From Puffinus mauretanicus (lineage: Eukaryota; Chordata; Aves; Procellariiformes; Procellariidae), in the NCBI GenBank assembly GCA_023333565.1, contig JAJKFH010003173.1:1550001-1614000 (forward strand): 64,000 nt of DNA, written 5' to 3'. The notes under the pieces are model-generated. The model worked only from the letters and a program-made list of their open reading frames with translations, was not told the origin of the DNA and made no database searches. This document shows, one piece after another, positions 58,786-64,000 of this stretch (position 1 is the first letter of the stretch; each line of letters opens with the position of its first letter). Both the position numbers and the translations under genes were made by a program.

Positions 58786-61700
58786 GTTTGCTCAGTTCCA
58801 GCTAGCAAAAGTATTTCAGGATTAGCAGGGGCTGGAAGGGGCAGGGAAAGAACACATACGTCCATTAGATCTGCTGGCACTTATTTAAAAATTTGCTGCT
58901 TGATGCTCAACATATGCTACCTTCTCCATTCAGCTTGGTCCCCAATTACAGAACTACTAATGGATTTGCAAAACTCTGCATGAGTGACAGGTTTGGTCCC
59001 GTGCAACGCAAACAAGACAACCCCATTCTACCTGTGGTGTTGTCATTACGACTTTCATAAAGAAAAGAAGGTGAGGTAGCTAGACGATAATAGCACCAAA
59101 ATGCACAGTAATGTAGTGTTTCCTTGCTGCAATGAATCAGTCTGCCTACTCCTTAACCTTAACACTCATCTGCAGGTCTGATATTCAAGAAAGAACATCC
59201 TTCAAGGCAAGAGGTAGTATCTTCTCCTCCACCCTTTCCTCAACAAAAGGGATGGTCCCAACATAAAAACAACTCTATGACCTTTTCAGAAGTCATTGGG
59301 CAAAGACACTAATTTTAATAAGCTGTGGCTTAGTTCCTAGACCCATGAAAAGGTATCACACAAAGAAAATACTTGAGCAGATTTGGCATTTTCTGCTAAG
59401 CAGATAAAGAACGAGACACGGAATTCAAATGCAGCAAATACCTTCATTGAATATGATATATTTGTGCATTTAGGGCTTGATCATCTGCACAGTGTTGTTT
59501 TTCAGAAAAAGTCAGCTACACTACTAGCATGGATGAACAGTAGGCACCACATTTAAAAAGATGATTGGAATAGAAATAGAAAATACCAGATACCACTCAG
59601 ACAGGTAATGATGTGGCTACCTACCCTTCCCTGTGCTACAACTGATGGATCTTTGAGGGTGACAACCTGGCAAACTCTGAGGTTCTCCACGAGTCAAGTT
59701 CTCGACTGAGAAACCAGCTCCAGGAGAAAAAGAGGAAAGCCAAAGGACCATTTCAAAAAAGCTAGTAGTTCTCAAAGACTAGATCAGCAGAGCACACGTA
59801 TTGTAATATTAAAACTACAATGAAGCTCAAGGTCTTGGTTCTCAAGGTGGGATACTTCACACACAGCTCTCCTGCTAAACAGCAGTAAGAACTAGTAACC
59901 TCTTCCTGTAGTAAGAAATGTGATATCAGTGCTTTTTCTTTATAAATAAACTCAGTGTTTTTTGAGGGGAACAGTGACAGCTGATCAGGCTGCCCACAGG
60001 GGAACAATAAGCTATTCAGCTCCCGCTTATCGAGTCTGTGGCACTGGGCTAGAGAAGGGCAACCTTGCTCATCTTTTAAAAAACACACCACACAGTACTT
60101 TGCCACAAAATAAAAACAAGAATGCAGGAATTTCCTGAGGTTTACTGGGCTTTCTAGAGTATAAAGTGTCTGCTTGTTTTCCCATTGCTTACACAAGCAA
60201 AAGATATTTTTTTTCAGACTTACTCTGAGAACATACCACGGCAGAGTCAGAGGCTGTGCATGCTCTAACCCGTGGGTCACCCTATTACACAGGACCTTTT
60301 TATGTCTGCAGTCACAACCACCACTTTAATTTTGAATTCACTGCTTTCGCATCTTTTAATTTACACAGGTTATTAGGTTAACAGCCGCTTTAAACACCAA
60401 AAGGCCTTCCACCTCCTTTCCTCTTCTAAAACTTGTAGACCTTAGCAATCCCACCCACTGTGATCATTCAAGACAAGGAACAGCATCCTAAAGACTGTGC
60501 TCCTGCTGCCAATGCTTCAAGTGCCTGAAGGTGAATAAGCACATTTAATTCAAGGTCAAGATGCCTGTAGTAGAATTAGGATTAAACACCAGGTATTCTT
60601 ATTCTCACACTAAGCCTTGCCCTGTATTGCAGAATCCTTTCTATTGTATTTCAAACTCACGTGGCTGACAACTACATAATTAAAACGTCCCTAGGAGCAA
60701 TAGAAAAGTTTTCCATCCGTTTAAAACAAACCATTTATTCACTTCCATCACCAGATCATAAAGTCACCTAGGTCACAGAGGGACAGAGTATTGTATAATG
60801 CTAGACAGTTGCATAATTTTACTTTTATCCTTTCTGCAACTACCTTTTCAACATTCCCTGTAGCACTCAGCAGGCATGTCTAGTTATTAATGAATTCAAA
60901 GGGTAAGGAAGGATCTTCTACCTTCTGCATTTTAGTCACATTTGTTATTCTCAACATCTATAATCTATTTGACTTTTTTTTTTCTTTTTAAACTTCGAAG
61001 CATATAAAGTATTGATAGGCACAAACGATACTGCATTATCATGAAGGTAATTGTCCTTGAATAAAATGCTGGTATTTAAGCAATGGTGCCTCTAATACTT
61101 CCACAGAAGTATATACTTCCAACATGACCAGTAGTTTCCATCATAGGCAAGCTAAGAGAGGCACTACATTTTAAGGTACCATCATACCTGGTCATATCTT
61201 TAAAAAATCTGGACGATTGCCGTGAATTGATTGTTCATGCTTGAAAAAGCGCACTAGTTTAAACTAGATGAGTGTCTAGGTGCCTAGTTACATGACAAAT
61301 CCAAGGTCCCAAAAGACACCTACCCTACAATCTTGGGAAGGATCCAGTAAACGGAATTAATAGTACGTTATCCTTAATTTTAAAAACTGATACTTTTTTT
61401 ACACTTGAGCAGATTATAAGAATTGTGGTGCAATTATGGACCTCTACTGAACAGTAGGGGCTTCCCAAGCTACAACACACAGGAACAGTTTTCCACAAAG
61501 CTCCTGGCAAGAATTTGCACTATCATAAGACAATTACGCCCGGGGCAAGCGGATATATACTCTTTTGACTGGAACTATATCTTGCTCTTTTACAGCATGC
61601 AACGTTCAGCTTCTGCAAAAGAATTTACCAAAATGATTTTTTTTTTTAGGTTTAAGCATCCTATAAACTGAAGTTGGAAGTACGGAAATAAAGACATTTC

Positions 61701-64000
61701 TGTACCAACTTGTTCATTCCTTGGTAGGTCATGTACAGAGCTAGGACGAACTCAGACCCAGGAGACCTCCTTGCCCAGTCATCCCTTGAGCTCTGAGCAA
61801 CATTCCTGCTCCAAGCAGGATCATCTCCCTAGGCGGGGTTTCAACTCTTCCCAGCGATAAGCTTTAACTGCTCTAACTGGATAGCAACACGGTGAATCAC
61901 AAGCCTGCAGAGCACAGAGTACCAGGAGAAGGCACAAGCAGCCTGAGCTGCTTTTCAATATCTAGCTGCATCTCCATATATCTGCACTGTAGCTTTCTTA
62001 AGATGTTCCCACCCCATCCTAAATGCCATGCTGTATAAAAAGATGACAAGCTTGGGAAAGGAGTGGGATGACAACAAAACAGAACCACCAACCCCCAGCT
62101 CCCGCCCAGATTAAAGAGCAATCCCTCTCACCCACACAAATCCGCTCCAACTGGCAGAGCTGAACTCCAAAACCTTCCACGCTCTCGCCTTGACTTAGTG
62201 GTCCCCTATGGCTGCTTTGCAAGGAGCAGTCCTCCTCCCATGTTAATGCCATATAAGCTCAATACAAGCAGGAGGCAAGTCCAAATCAAACCAAAACAAA
62301 ATCAAACCACAAATGGGAAGTTGGAAGTCAGCAGATTCAAAACCTTCGCACGTAGCTCAGTTACCCCTGACTGTTCAGGACCCCTGCCCAGCACATAAGC
62401 AGCAATTACACAGAAGGATTGGAAGTCACCAAGCATTAAATTGCATGCACAGCTCTAACACAATCTTATCTTTCAGGCTACTCAGCAGCATATGAAAGAC
62501 AAAGCAGTCCAGAATGAACAAAATCCCCACTTCATACAGAAGGCTGAAGCAGTAATTTTAGATCTTGCGCCTTGTCTGTGATGAGTTTCCTAAATCCCCG
62601 TCTCCTGAAAGCTGCCATGCACTCGGGTGCCGTACGTCAGAGTAAGACAGCAGTGGCACAGCATCCACCTGCCTCCCTTGCCAAGCCCGCTGACGTTTAG
62701 GTTAAGATTACAGTTTAGTTTGAAGTTAACACTCCATTCAGTTTCAAAAAATTAATGACAATGAACACTACAGCTTCGAGCAAAAGTTAAAACCATTTAA
62801 ATATAAATAAGTTTTAGAAAATGGTTTAGATTACATATTTTTACATATTTCCAGTACATTACTAATTGTTCAAAATTGTTCACATTTCCCCTACCAACAG
62901 ATATAAGAAAGGCTGTTACTCCAAAAGTGAAAGGCTTCGTAGTTTTGTGAAAACAGCCTCAATATTTTTTTGGTACATGATTACAAATAGGGTTATGACA
63001 AATGACAGACAACAGCTCAACAACCCTGAGCTATGGCTGGGAGGTTTAATGACTTAGAAAAGCCTTTATATAGTAACAGTGAGAATTTCACGGAACAAAC
63101 TGCATTGCTAGCCGAAAGCTGTTGATCATCACAGTCTTAAAAATCTCACTAGTAATCTAAAAACTAGGCTTTGAAGTGAAAATGATATAAGAGGAAGAAA
63201 TATAGTCTTTTGTTTAAGACTAGAGCCAGGAGGGAGATTCAGGTTCAGGTTCATAATCCTGTCAGAAACTGCACGCCCTGGAAAAGGTAAATTTTCCTTT
63301 GAAAAACAGGGTATTCCTTACCCATTTGAGAAATATTAGCATTGGGTAATACACATGGACAAGAATCCCTTTACAGTTATAAATACATAAACAGAATTGT
63401 AGGAGTTAGTAGCTGAAATTCTTTCTAATACAGATTGATAAAACTGTTTTGAGGTGTAAAATGAGTACATGAAGTTTTGCATTAGTGAACTAAAAGAAGA
63501 GGACTCGAGACATGCATACAAGCAAAAATTAAAGCAAGTCTCAGTGAAGTACTGAGGACACTCATCTTTTATTTTCATACCTACATCATAATATATTTGC
63601 ATCACTAATTACTTGGGTCTACCAGCTTTTCTAGGCACAACAAAGGTGTCACTTAAAGGAGTGAGGCAGTCGATGCTTTCTGCCTTTATTACAGTTGTAT
63701 AATGCCTCCATCATAACTGGTAGCTCGGAAATTTTATAACTTTAAGCACCCTTCAACTAGAATTCCATTGAACGCAGCAAGCCTATACACTGGTTTTCCA
63801 TACCCATACAAAAAAACCACTCATCTGCAATTCACAAACTGCAAACTGATGCAAGGCTTCAGATCTGCAAAGCTTTTAAGCAAATGCTCAAAATTATGCA
63901 ATTAAGCATGTTGACAAAGTTGCCAAGGCATTTATTTAATCCACACAGAATTCAAATTAAATATTTATATTTTTTTTGTCTAATGAAATAGCTATGAAAG

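Larger units (their letters stand above)
56580..64000 (-). other. SRGAP2 intron 1, 3' part
   Basis: The last 7.4 kb of the intron between exon 1 (outside the window) and exon 2. It holds an A17 tract (58120-58136), a GC-richer patch (about 58450-58720) and an exact 17-nt tandem duplication (58752-58785). No further coding exon or transposon is recognised, and the 172-codon open frame at 59762-60280 (-) shows no known motif. Confidence 0.88.

Noticed and set aside
59762..60280. 172-codon open frame on the minus strand in intron 1
   Set aside because: No recognisable domain, Cys- and Leu-rich chance-like composition, and no sign of exon borders.

Overview
The window is a piece of vertebrate nuclear DNA, most likely from a bird. 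It contains one recognisable gene, SRGAP2 (SLIT-ROBO Rho GTPase-activating protein 2), read from the minus strand. I could place sixteen consecutive coding exons. Counting as in human SRGAP2 they are exons 2 to 17, and they encode about residues 23 to 700. Every exon has GT-AG borders, all reading-frame phases join without a gap, and no stop or frameshift occurs, so this is an intact gene. The bird reading rests on the compact introns (about 56 kb from exon 2 to exon 17) and on the single clear transposon, a 5'-truncated CR1 LINE with the degenerate octamer tail typical of sauropsids.

Layout, in the order of transcription (high to low coordinates): the 3' part of intron 1 (64000-56580); exons 2-9, encoding most of the F-BAR domain (56579 to 19268); exon 10 plus two microexons of 28 and 25 nt, encoding the end of the extended F-BAR and the linker (14618 to 9773); exons 13-17, encoding the RhoGAP domain with arginine finger R527 (7729 to 201); and the start of intron 17 (200-1). 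Exon 1 lies beyond position 64000. The SH3 and C-terminal exons lie before position 1. The largest introns are intron 3 (14.6 kb) and intron 2 (9.5 kb).

The protein encoded here bends membranes outward through its dimeric inverse F-BAR domain and switches off Rac1 through its RhoGAP domain. In neurons it controls filopodia, migration and spine maturation. The noncoding remainder is mostly AT-rich intron with a few homopolymer tracts, small GC-rich patches and some stretches that resemble regulatory elements. I see no RNA gene, CRISPR array or second gene that I can defend.

The most useful observations concern splicing and isoforms. There is a CAGCAG tandem acceptor at exon 7, which decides whether Gln278 is present. 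There is a second tandem acceptor at microexon 12. Read-through of the exon 9 donor would give a truncated F-BAR protein that ends at the same residue as human SRGAP2C. Some weaker, protein-like open stretches in introns 2 and 3 are recorded as unproven.
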